A stretch of DNA of 64,000 nucleotides from Camillea tinctor. Lineage: Eukaryota > Ascomycota > Sordariomycetes > Xylariales > Xylariaceae. The translations under genes were made by a program, and so were the position numbers. The stretch spans positions 62,001 through 126,000 of the forward strand of contig MU394065.1 in assembly GCA_022578605.1 (NCBI GenBank). The letters run 5' to 3'. The notes beneath the pieces are model-generated. The model did not search any database, was not told where the DNA came from, and saw nothing but the letters and a program-made list of their open reading frames with translations. Shown one piece after another: positions 23,537 through 34,659 of the stretch (position 1 is its first letter; every line of letters begins with the position of its first letter).

Positions 23537-26247
23537 CTGCGATTTGAGTAGAACCTGTGACTTTTGGGACTAGAGGTGAGTCAAAATTTATCTCTACTTT
23601 CTTTACCTATCCTATGCCCTGGTAGTAGTTTTCTGAGTAAGTAGGCAATCATTTCGTTCATAGGAAATTAGTGGCATCACAATAATTGAGAAACAGAATA
23701 GTTCCAGAGCATATTATTTTGCAGTGAAAAATGGTGCTGTCAGTTGACTGCTTACTATTATAACCTGAATGGAATTAGTCTATCACTATTATTATTGACT
23801 CCTCAGCGGACAGCGTTAGCAAGTGATGATTATTTCAATGATGTGAACGATGTCAGTATATCACGTATTATGTACATGCAGTCAGTGAGAACCCCCTTCT
23901 CCTCATGGCCCCAAAATTGTTTTAAAGGGGTTGATTCTAGCGTTTTAACTATAGTACATTTTTCATAAATTACCCATCCTATCCTTTTTGTGCCTTAATA
24001 ACTAGATATCTAGAAAAAGAAAACTAATCAAGAATACATGTAAATAATGACGAGTAATGAAGCTAGAAGTATAAAGCTAGAGACATGTGGAACAAGACAA
24101 GGAAATAGAAGAAGGGAAAGGGGAGCGGAGGGGGTTCGTTAGAAAAGACTCTGACAATCATCAGTGTGTGTCATAGTAAAACACCCCTTTTTCATAACAC
24201 AGAAAGCAATATTATCCTGACCCATGGTAATAATAAAGTACGCAAGCCAAAAAAAAAGTATGACTATGTGCCTAAGTAGATATCAATACTATTATTATAT
24301 GGTTATGTTGAAACCGAGTGCTATGCTTGCAGCCTCTTATCCCTTAGTAAGTAGAACTGTTCACTATGACTAGTGATTATGTGTTGAATCAGATCATACT
24401 AGAAATCTGAGTCAGAAACGCTCTTGCCGTATATCTGTAGGTATTCATGCCCAATCCCTTGTGTAGAAAGTGTTTATTTATCAACATTATAGAGACATAT
24501 GTCGTGGTGATGGTAGTGATCTAGTCATTGTGTAAGATAATATAGCTTTGATCTCGTGCTTTTACATTCAGAAATCTAAGTGATTTTTGTGTCATCCTTG
24601 CAGAAGCCTTTCTATGGCTTTCATTCCCGGTAAGATCACAAATAAGGGGCTGAGTGATGCCTGTGAGGTTTGTATCAGCTCTCGGAAGCCTAGGGTTAAA
24701 GGAGCCCAAATAATGGCTAGAGTGGTTTTTTTCTAACAAAAGCCCCGTAGTTCATTCATGACTCGATTTTTACTGATCTAGTACCTCAATAAGTACCCTG
24801 TTTGTAACTCGTGGAGTCAGAGTTTGAGTGGTTGTCCTGACGTTAACAGATTGTCGACTATATACCTAGCTACACCACCGTCGACTATACAATCAAACAT
24901 CGTGGGTTCGAAACAACAATGCTAGAATCAGCAAAGCGGATACCTTTTCGTGGATTTGACGGTAAACAATAGGAGACAATAGAGGACAATAGAGCAGGCT
25001 GATTTCATCCTTGGGAGAGAGTAGTATAAAACCCTGGGCAATTCCCCAAATCCTTTCCCTCTTCTCCTCCCTCTTCCCTCTTCCACCACTCCCACACCAC
25101 AACCCACCACCAATCCTAACCACCCTTGCATATGGGTTCACAAACCCTTGTGAACCCATATGAACTTCATAACCATCCATAATAAATATGGATATCATAA
25201 TTATTAAGTGTACGTCAATATTACTTTTGTTTACCTACTTCAACTCAATCGTCCCTTGCCCTCCCCATCCAAATGCATCCATCAACAGACCATATATATT
25301 TAGATTATTGGCCTCAGATGCACGCGTTTCTCTATATCCTACGGCACAACCATCGGCCCTGAATTTTGCTTCTTCAATCTTGATTCATGCTAATATAATA
25401 CCTACAGGGCTGCTTGCCACTAATAATTCCTAATGTCATATTCTTAAGGATGCTTTCCTAAGATATGCAATACGGGTTAGTCATTTTTCTATTACCTACT
25501 CCTCTAGCTTCTGGATCCCTTCCCTCGACGGACCTGATGTCATCGACGATCGTTGAGTTGTCGACAACATCAGGTCGAATCCCAACCTTCCCAGTTCCCC
25601 TTGTCCGACGTCGACAGGAAAGAGAGCATCCAATATCGGGTTCAGGTCCTGCCTTATCTATCTGAGATTCGAGCTGGGTGTCGCTCCTATCAGCACAATC
25701 GACCCAAGAATAGCCCGCCAACCTCTTCGCGGCTGATTAATGTTTGCTCATTCACTTCCTGGACAATTACTGCGCATCAACAATGAACAATTTTCTCGAA
25801 CAATAGCATATACAGTGGGCCCTCCGCATGACTCTATTGTTATCTATTGTCGTCGCCTCCATTCACTGCCTGCCCTACAACCCTACTACCCATCTCCTGT
25901 GCCATTCCCCAATACTATAAATACCTGACTACCTCTCCATTTCCCATATTCTTTCCCCCATCTCTCTCTTCACTCTCATCAACATTTTCCCACTGAGATT
26001 TCCCTTCTTCTCTTCTTCTATTCATTGTTGCATGCCTCCACCATCCACTGCATACCTTCGTTACCACACACCATCATCACTACCTCAATACCCACGCGAA
26101 CAAAACTGCATCATCACCAAGCAGAACATCTCCTAGGCAGAACTTGAGTCGAGCCACTTTCTACACTATCTAAATACAACCACCTACCACACTCATTCTT
26201 TTCTTTTCGATAAACCTCTACTCACTCCTTTTATCGACAGCACCAGA
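23537..26247. other. AT-rich gene-poor region with palindromes
   Basis: About 2.7 kb without a credible gene. It contains a perfect 15-bp hairpin at 25129-25162 and a nested palindromic stretch near 25538-25577. From 25920 it becomes C/T-rich on the + strand, which looks like the promoter and leader of the zinc-finger gene. Confidence 0.5.
25129..25162. repeat. Perfect 15-bp inverted repeat with 4-base loop
   Basis: Arms CATATGGGTTCACAA and TTGTGAACCCATATG are exact reverse complements, separated by ACCC. No gene overlaps. It may be a cruciform, a binding site for a dimeric regulator, or the end of a small foldback element. Confidence 0.9.
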
Positions 26248-26922
26248 ATGGCTTCCCGAAACATGCCCAAGTCTTCGGGAAACACGGGAGGCCGCGTGCC
26301 CCCGCGTCGTTCGCAAAGGGTCAGCGCCCGCTCCCGTGCTAGTACCAGTACTAGTTCCAACCCTACCGCTGCGGCTAATCCCGCAGTCGGTTCAGGTGTT
26401 ACCCCTAGTACTGGTGCTAGCACAAGCACCACTTCTACTGCCGGTCCTGCGGCTGTGGCTAACCCCTCAACTGCCGGTACTAGTGCGGCTGGAGGTGGTA
26501 CTGGAGCCGGCGTCGCACCCGAACCGGCCAGCCGTCCTGATCATGGGCGAGTCGGTAAGTAATATCTTCTTTATATTTATTTAGCCTCGCCTCCCATACC
26601 ACCTCCAACGGCTCCTCGCTCATATCATGCTAATGCTCCCTGCGATACTGCAGTTCGGGTTGGGAACGACTGGAAATACGAGTGCCAGTGCGGTTCCCGG
26701 ATGGCCAACCATCCCCGAAACATCGGCTCGCACATGACCAAGATGCACAAGCCGAATAGTAGCTACAACCAACACAGAAAAGCCTTCAAAAACAACATCC
26801 CGTGCCAGGAAGCTGGCTGTGATGTTGAGTTCCCGAACAAGCACGGCATAGTTCACCACTATCGCCGGAGACATGATTACACGGGTGACTCGACCCCGCT
26901 ACTGGAGCGATATGGTTTCTAG
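26248..26922 (+). CDS. Short C2H2-type zinc-finger protein
   Basis: 191 residues from two exons, 26248-26554 and 26654-26922 (99-nt intron, GTAAGT donor, TGCAG acceptor). The first exon is a low-complexity Ser/Thr/Ala/Gly region with several Arg near the start (disordered). The second exon has two finger-like units: an atypical one with Cys113-x-Cys115 and His129-x4-His134, and a better one with Cys153-x4-Cys158, His171 and His176 (CQEAGC, then HHYRRRH). The adjacent histidine, aromatic and basic residues fit DNA or RNA binding. No other domain is present. Function unknown; it could be a small regulator or a domesticated fragment of a larger zinc-finger protein. Confidence 0.65.
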
Positions 26923-27896
26923 ATTCCTCCTGAGAAGACTAGGTTAGTGCCATCACCACACTTCTGAGCCCTCTATCTTTCTGCTATTTGCCTGGAGCCT
27001 TGCTAATTATGATATTAGATCATCCTCAATATAGGCTGCTTGCTATAGATCATGCGACTTTTGGGCGACGATGAAAACGAAGACGAGGATGCTAGAGATG
27101 GAACCAGGATTAAGAGGTTGAGGAAGAAGGGAGAAGGAGTGCGAGGATATACTAGTTTACAACATCGGAATAAGTCAAGTGTTTCGACCTATAAACTAGA
27201 GGGGTATTAAGATATAGGAAAACAAAAATCGCGAATTTCCTTTTCTGTTCCCATTTATTTTATTACTCATGCAGCTTGTGATATGTACGTGTATGGTGAG
27301 TATTAATGAAGTTGTATCGATGTAGATACTTAGGTACTTGAAGGGTAGGATGAACCTTATCTAGCCTAGAAGTGATATGCTTAGCTAAGGCGAGGTTTGG
27401 CCCGATACCTTGAGTACCTAGGTACTTAGATGTGCTACGGGGGTTGCGTATCCACCTTGATGTAAGATCGAGTAATCTATCACCAGCCAGTATGTGGCTT
27501 TAATAGGTAGATTACCTAAGTGTAGGTAGTACCTAGGTACTCGCTGACTAGGTTTGCAGCCACAGTTCTTTAGGTAAGTATTGAATCCAATCAATCTCTA
27601 CTAAGTCCGATCCAATCTGATCCAATTCAATCCAAATCCAATCCAATTCAATTCCATCTACATAATCAAAACTTGATAAATCTAAACAACCTACTCTACC
27701 TTACCTTTTACTTTTTTGTATTTTATCTTCCTATCCTATTCTATTCTATCTTTTTATCCTTTCCCAACCTAGGGTTACTGTTCTCTGTAGCCTCCGGCCG
27801 GACAAAGAGAAAGAGAGAGAGAGATACAGAGAGCGAGAGACTGACCAAAAGCATGGGCATGTCTCTTACTGGCACATTTACTGGCACACCTTCATC
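26923..27896. other. Intergenic region and leader of the CID gene
   Basis: Contains TAGGTA words and, at about 27584-27660, a degenerate tandem array of ATCCAATC/AATCC words. The last 45 bases hold a 23-codon upstream open frame (see 27853). Confidence 0.5.
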
Positions 27897-27924
27897 ATGT
27901 CTTCAACAACACAGCTCGCTATAG
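27853..27924 (+). promoter_or_regulatory. Upstream open reading frame overlapping the CID-gene start
   Basis: ATG at 27853 opens a 23-residue frame that ends at 27924, overlapping the main ATG (27897) in another frame. If the mRNA includes it, scanning ribosomes would have to leak past it. This would lower translation of the main protein. Confidence 0.35.
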
Positions 27925-29713
27925 CCAAGGTCTCCTTCTCGGCTGTCCTCTTACGCCCCGACCCGTCGTCCTCATCATGCACCCGCAGCGAAATCGACGA
28001 GTTCCTCGCCTTGGTCGACGCGACCATCTCGCGATGCTCCCCGCCCAATGTTCAGGTTTGAGCAACACAACCTTTTAAAAAACTTTGGTATCTTGTGTGC
28101 GACAGCTAAACAGGTCGTCCACGTAGAAAACCAAGCAGTGGATATTGAACAACTTGGTCGCCTCCACAGCCAGGATTGCTGCTTTGGTCAAGTACCTGAC
28201 AGCTCTGGCCCATTCTTTCTCCGCCGATATCACTGCCACCAGACAGGCCCGCGAGCCTTCCTCGAAACGGAAGCGACTGCACATCTTGTACATCCTGAAT
28301 GATCTGCTCTACCATGTTCATGTCCGTCAGAAAACCCCCGGCTTCACCGCTCAGCTAGAGCCTGCCCTCCCAGCCCTAGTCCAGAGCGCCGCCGCATTCG
28401 CAAACTACCCGAAGCACGCGAACAAGATTCAGGAGCTCCTCGCCATATGGGAGGAGAATGGATATTTCTCGCCGGAATTCATCGGCAAGCTGCGCACTAC
28501 AGCCCAGGACGCGCCTAAGAGCCAGCATGCGACAACGAAAACTGATGCGAACGGATTCGCGAATGGCGCTACTTCCACCGGCGTAAAACCCTCGAAAGAC
28601 GCGCCATTCATTATGCCAGCCATGCATGGAGACGAGACCGTGCCATGGTACGACTTACCCGCCGCCAATTGGCTCCCTGTCATCGCACCCAACTCCACCA
28701 GGCCGATGAACCCCGATATGATTCGGCCCCTGCAGTTCGCCGCCGGTCCAGCGGATAAACAGCTGGTCAAGGCTGTGCAGGACCTTTTAGCTGATGTGGA
28801 CCGCATCTATGCCAAGGATTACGGAACCGGTGATGATGCCATGATGGACGTTGACCAGCTTGGCCAAAGGGTCGTGCTCGATGAGATCACCGGTGACATT
28901 ATCAGCGGCGAGACATACTATGGCTGGTCGCGAGGCTTCTGCGACAAGATGAAACAGCGCCGAAAGAAGGCCACATCGGGTCCTGATCGACGTGGCCGCA
29001 GCCTTTCTCGCTCCCGCTCGCGAAGCTCGTCTCTCAGCTCGTCACGACCCGCTTTCAAGCGACGCCGCATGTCGGGATCCCGAAGCTCGAGTCGCAGCAG
29101 GAGTCCCAGCCACCGACGAAGCTACAGCAGAGAACAGCGAGGGCGAAGACCCTACAGCAGCTCAAGATCGCGGTCGCGGTCGCGCTCACGATCTCGGTCA
29201 CCTTCCCGGGAGAGGGACTACGACCGGTCACGATCACGGCCAACAGGAGGGCGAAGCCCACAACCACCTCCACCGCCGCCGCAGTCTAGACCGTACGACA
29301 CACATTACGGTAATCCTCCCAACGGCAGGCAGCCTAATTTTCCTAACCCTTCTGGTCCTCCAAACCCCCCATTCCAGCAAGCTGGTTTCATACCTCCACC
29401 ATTCCCGCCGCTCCCGGAACTTGGCCAATTTCCGGTGCCACCTCCACCACCGCCTAATTATTCGGGCCAGTGGCCACCCCCACCCCCACCCCCTATGGCC
29501 GGCATCACCCCAAACTGGCTACCTGGTATGCCCCCTCCTATGGGTGGATGGGCGGGGTCCCCGCCGCCGCCTTCGCTTCCACCTCCACCTCAACACCAAT
29601 TTCCGCCCCAGCAAGGCGGCGGAGGTGGATTTCAATATGGCCGGGGCGGAAGGGGTGACTTTCGGGGGCAGGGACACCGGGGAGGATGGAACAGGGGGCG
29701 AGGCGGCTGGTAA
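27897..29713 (+). CDS. CID (RPR) domain, SR-rich and RGG protein, CHERP-like
   Basis: Likely RNA-processing factor that binds the RNA polymerase II C-terminal domain or the spliceosome. Two exons, 27897-28055 and 28127-29713; 581 residues. Residues about 1-140 form a CID/RPR domain: the junction joins SPPNVQ to KTKQWILNNLVAST, followed by ARIAALVKYL and RLHILYILNDLLYH, all typical. A middle region (VPWYDLPAANWLPVI) matches the short conserved block after the CID in CHERP-like proteins. Then comes an Arg-Ser domain (about 320-410), a Pro-rich tract with PPPPPP runs, and a C-terminal RGG box (GRGGRGDFRGQGHRGG). This order resembles human CHERP, a U2 snRNP-associated protein. Firm on CID plus SR, less firm on orthology. 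Confidence 0.88.
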
Positions 29714-31655
29714 GACATGGAGGATAGTGAAAACGAGGTCAAGCTTGACAATATTGCTAAACCCCTTATATAATCCTGCTTTTGACTATTTTAGATAGCC
29801 TCGATAACTATTACTAGGAAAAATGGAGGAAGGGTTGGTCAAAAGGAGGGCTTCTACTGCACCAACTAACGAGATGCGCCTCCTATAACTTGGGTCACTA
29901 TATGGGGTTTACTTTTCAAACACTGGCTGCTACGTAGTTTAGTTTAGTTATATACCCGATGTACCTATCTACCTAACCTACTATATAAATATGAATCGAA
30001 GAAACAAAACCCCGATGGGCAGATGTTTTATACTTCATCAAACTCTCTTTTTACTACTATATCGCTTGATGTTGCGCTGCATTGCCATTGTCAACTTCGA
30101 CGCATACCTTGTCCAAGAGGACTTTACTAACTACATACATTTCTGTACATGCGTATGACATTACATAACATACCTCATCCCCATCCATCCAAACTTCCCT
30201 CTGCTTACCTTACCTTACCTTACCTTACCTACCCATTCTTACCTATAAGCGAAACCAGATATTCCCAACATTCGACCCCCGTGCCCTCACAATCCCATGT
30301 GATCTCACCCCCCGTCACCCACAGCCGCCTTTCCCCGTACACCCCCTTTCACTCTTTGCCTAGACCCCTACATAAAAACCATTCCTCTACCCAGGTACAC
30401 CGTCTTTGAAAACACGTAAGCAGGATCCCCCCCCCCAAAAGGGGAAAGAATGGCAGAGCAAAATAGATATAAGCGTAGGGGGGTTGAGTAGGTACATATA
30501 TTGCATAGGTTAGTATGTACCTGTGGTCAAAAGTAGAAGGGCATACAGGAACCTACCTACACACCATACCTCATACATAGTCTCTATGGTAGGTAGATAG
30601 TACTAATACAGTCGTCATGCAAGTACGAAAATAAATAAATAAATAAATCATATGTTGTTCATCAAGTGATGTTATTATCATTTTTTTGCAGTATCTTTTC
30701 TTTTTACTTATTTCACTTTTTCTTTTCTTGTCCCCTTATTTTTAATATTGAATTTTTCAATCCCTGTTTTCTGTATCTCCATTTTTTCGTAGATGTCCAG
30801 GTTTTCTTGAGAGATATGATATGAGGGGGGATAGAAGCGAGAGATAGAGAATATGAAGAGAGAGAGAGAGAGAGAGTGTGTGTGTGTGTGTATGTATGTA
30901 TGTGTGGAGAAAAAAGGGGTGTAAGTGGGTAAACTATCTAAAGGGGTTTTTGATATTTGGTTTGGTTGTTGTGGGTTTATCTATCTACTACGTAATTTGC
31001 GTCAAAAATAAAAACAACGACGCCTGAACGTTTGGTTATCTGTTTTGGCCCCCTGATCCTGACTGCGATTAACCGGTAGTCAACCGCCCCGTCGTTACTA
31101 GTTCTAGCTAGTCAAGCTTCGTCATTCGTGATAGTGCAATGCTTCCATCAGGAGATGACATGTTGAAGCCACCATATATCCATTAGGGCTAATGCGTCGT
31201 CTCTAATATCTTTTTCCATCATAAAATTCCGTTTTCCTCCCCTACTGTCTAAGTTTGTGTCATTGGCCTATTAGAGTTGTTGGGCAATGTGCTGCATTGC
31301 TTGAACAGAGCCTGAGGCTGTCTGCTCATTGATTCCATCCGTGCGTAAGGTCGTTTTTACACTTCTACACGACGAAACTGCACCCATCCATCCATCGGTG
31401 TTTCCGTAATTTCCTAGCCCAAAACCCCTTCAAAATCCTCGATATATGGGGGAAAGAACCTATTGTTTCGTGCCACAAGAGTTGTCTTTTTTCCTGATTT
31501 ATCGAGGGGTTGTGGTCAACGGAGATAAATAATCTCTGTAAAAGTATATCAGCTGCGATTAATTTCAGAGGTGATGCATTCCATTTGAGATGTTAGTAGC
31601 GTTTGACTACGTGAACAGTGGTCCAAAGAGCCATGACGTTGCGCTCAAGATGACC
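29714..31655. other. Convergent intergenic region with microsatellites
   Basis: Spacer between the CID gene (+) and transportin gene (-). It contains CCTTA repeats (about 30208-30230), an AAAT run (30629-30648) and an AG/GT compound repeat at 30857-30900. Nothing coding recognised. Confidence 0.5.
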
Positions 31656-34600
31656 TCAAAAGACGTAATTCGCCCGCAAAGACTCCTGGTCTTGCGGCTG
31701 CAGCTGACCAAAGAATTGATCAAACTGAGGAATGATCTGGCGATAAATTGCAATAGTCTGTTACCCAAGTCAGATACCAAATTTCCTTCAAGCGGGCGGG
31801 CGAGTATAGGCTCTTTAGATACATACCTTTTGGAAATCCTCGTGGAGGCCATCTTTGTTCTGACTGCGGAGCCTCATGTCTCGGTACCGTGCAATCGAGG
31901 TAAAAAAATGCAATAGAGACTTCTCCATTGCCATAGGATTCTTCTCCACAATGCCAGTGAATCCCCTGAACGCTGTTGCTTTTTCGTCAGAGAGATCAAC
32001 CTCATCCATCGATGTGAGAAAATCCTCAGCGAAGTTGGCAAGCTGAGGAGCTAAGAGGTCGGCATTGCCGAGTCCAAGCCGCCCCAAGGCAATTGCCGCA
32101 TTCTCCGTCACCCCCTTAGGGATACCTGGGTTTGTGATGATCTCAATGAAGCGTTGGAATAGCTCTGGAACATAAGGAGCCATCTCTGATTTGTGTTGAA
32201 TCGCTATTTCACCAGCAGACCAGCACGCATTGTTGACCACGCTGAAGCCGCTGTCGATGTCTTCATCCAAAATGCTATCCAGATCAAGCTGTTTAAGCAA
32301 GACGGGAAATATGCTTGGTAGCGAAGAACGTAGCTGCCCATAGACATACTTAGCGCAGTCTCCAAGTAACGCATAGGCTGATTGCCTGACTTCATCTGTC
32401 GGATCCTCCATACAGAATGTTAGGAGCTCGAAGAAGGCTGGCTGGGACTCCTGGACCAGCTTTGAAGACCTTTCCCTGTCCAGAGCCTGGATAATAGCAC
32501 TAAGAAGATCCAGACTAGTAATAAGGAAATCTTTGTCCGGTACATCAAGAGACGGATTATTTGCCAGTGCAAGTGATGCCTCCAGGTTCTGGTGAATGAT
32601 GTTTACACAACGAACAAATATCGGCTGAGCATATGGGGCAAAGGCATCGTTCATGGCCATGGAAACGTAGGATAGACATTCTAACAAGGGGAAAAGTTCT
32701 CGAGACTGGTCCGATACTTTAGTCCAACGTTCTATGAGGGCTGGCATCAACTCATTGGCGAGTTCTGGCCGGGCTAGGACTGGGCCAATGTGTTCTGCGA
32801 GCGTCTGCACACAGTCGTAAAGGATGTACATATTCCGATCCTTATATTTTTTGAAGCATTTGACGTATTGCTGAATGATCGGTAGACTGTAAGGCTCAAG
32901 TCTCTTTCCAGCCTTCTCCTCAAGGTTAGCGAAAGCAGATGCGCCGGCCTCTTGAACTTTCTTGTTCGGATCCAGCATCTTGGTCAAAATACCCTCCATC
33001 ATCGGCTCAAAGTATTGCTGCTTCTGGGATGGGTCCACCAAGTCGGCTGCCCAGGAAGAGTATCGACCGAGGGTCCAGCAGGTAATTTGGCGGACGACAG
33101 GCTCGGCATCGTTCAGGAGCGAAATTAAGTATGGCACCAGCTCCGGTAAATGCGGAGTGACAACACCAAGGCAACCCTCGGCCACGGCTCCTAGGGCCAA
33201 AACAGCGGCTTCCCGGTAGGCCCACTCGTCATGCTTCAGATTTTTCGTTAGGTAAGGTAGAATGGACTCAAACACCGGGTCTCTGAAGTCACGAGCGAAA
33301 ACGTCCAGCGCAGCCGCGGAGCATTTCCGGAGTGTCCAGCGCTCGTCGGGGTTCGTATCATCACCATCGTCAAACACATCAATCTCGCCCTCCTCGAGGT
33401 CGTCATCCATACTAGCCAACTTTTCGTACGCATTGCCGTTCTGAGCAGCATCGCTAGATCCATCACCGTTAGCCGTCCGTGCCGATGATTTCTTGGCGAA
33501 CTGCGGCTTGATATCCTCCTCTCGGTCTTCCTCGTCCTCATCATCGGATGCGCCTCCCAAGAGAGCAATATCCTCAGGGCTGTATACCATACATTGGAGG
33601 AGAACAGGTATGATCTTGCTGATATAAGGAGTTAGCGACTGCCAGAGATGATCATGCTCGCCCACCGCGAGCCAGAACTCAGCAGCATCACAGGCCAGCT
33701 CCTCGTCGTCTCCCTGCTGTTGGGTAATGATGTAGTCAACAAGACCGGCAAGGTGGGGCTGGAGCTTGTCGGGGCGGGTCTCGACCAGCTGGACAAAGGC
33801 TCGGCACACCTGCCTACGCACCTCGGGGCTCGAGTCGGAGGCCAGAGAGAAGAGGTGCTGTAGCAGGTCATCGATAGAATTAAGCATGGCCTGGGACTTT
33901 CGAGGGGTAAAGACGTTGATGGCCGTCAGTGCCTGTGCACGAACCCTGGGCAGGGGACTCTTAGTCGCCTGGATGAGCTTGGGGAGAATGAAATTCAAAG
34001 GTCGCTGGCCATTGAGCTCGCGCTCTAACATCTTGGTGTTGTCTTCGCAGATCTTGGCCATAGCCGCCATGGCGCCCTCTTGCGCCTCGTCCGAAACCTG
34101 GCCGGTCTCGTTACCCATCAATTTCAAAAGATCAGGCAATAGCTCGGGCCAGCTCATGAGGCCACCACGGCGGATCATCTCGGTGGCAATGTTACCGGCA
34201 TAATTACGTATCTGCGCGTTCTTGTCTTGCAGGCCCATGGGGATGGCCATCCTAATTAGACTCAGACTGCTGTCGGGTATCTGCTTGAAGCCTGTCTTCA
34301 CGTTGTTCTTAAGCATAATGGCAGCGGCAGACCGCACCAGATAATAGTCGTTGGAAGAGCATTGCAGGCCGGAGGGAGGATCTGGGCTCGAGAAGAGGTA
34401 TACAAGGTAGTTGTTGACGTCAGGAGACGACTTGGCCTGGGTGAGCATCTGGAGAGGAGAAAGAACAAGACTCATATTAGCGCAATTCTACAGATACCAG
34501 GCAGCGCAAGACGCAGCGAAAGTTGCAGTAGGGGAAGAAGAGGAGGGCGCTCACAATCTCAGCCTGCTTTTGCGCAGCTTTGTCAAAACCACTGAGCGAG

Positions 34601-34659
34601 TCCTTGAGACAAGCAGCCAGCTGGCTCAAGGACTCGGGAACCGGCTGCCACGACGACAT
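31656..34659 (-). CDS. kap104: Transportin / karyopherin beta-2 (Kap104)
   Basis: Importin-beta family receptor that carries PY-NLS cargoes such as hnRNP-type RNA-binding proteins into the nucleus and releases them on Ran-GTP. Three exons in reading order: 34555-34659, 31827-34448, 31656-31757; 942 residues, slightly longer than human transportin-1 (about 890). HEAT repeats run throughout (for example the DPTDEVRQSAYALLGDCAKY repeat). The acidic H8 loop that in transportin couples Ran binding to cargo release is present at about residues 336-398 (DDEDEEDREED, then DDDLEEGEIDVFDDGDD). The protein begins MSSWQPVPESLSQLAACLKD and ends with QLQPQDQESLRANYVF, close to the usual C-terminus. The acidic loop and overall order distinguish it from importin-beta1. 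Confidence 0.96.

Noticed and set aside
24890..24925. GGGTTCGAAA word resembling a tRNA B-box
   Set aside because: No matching A-box, acceptor stem or anticodon arm could be built around it.
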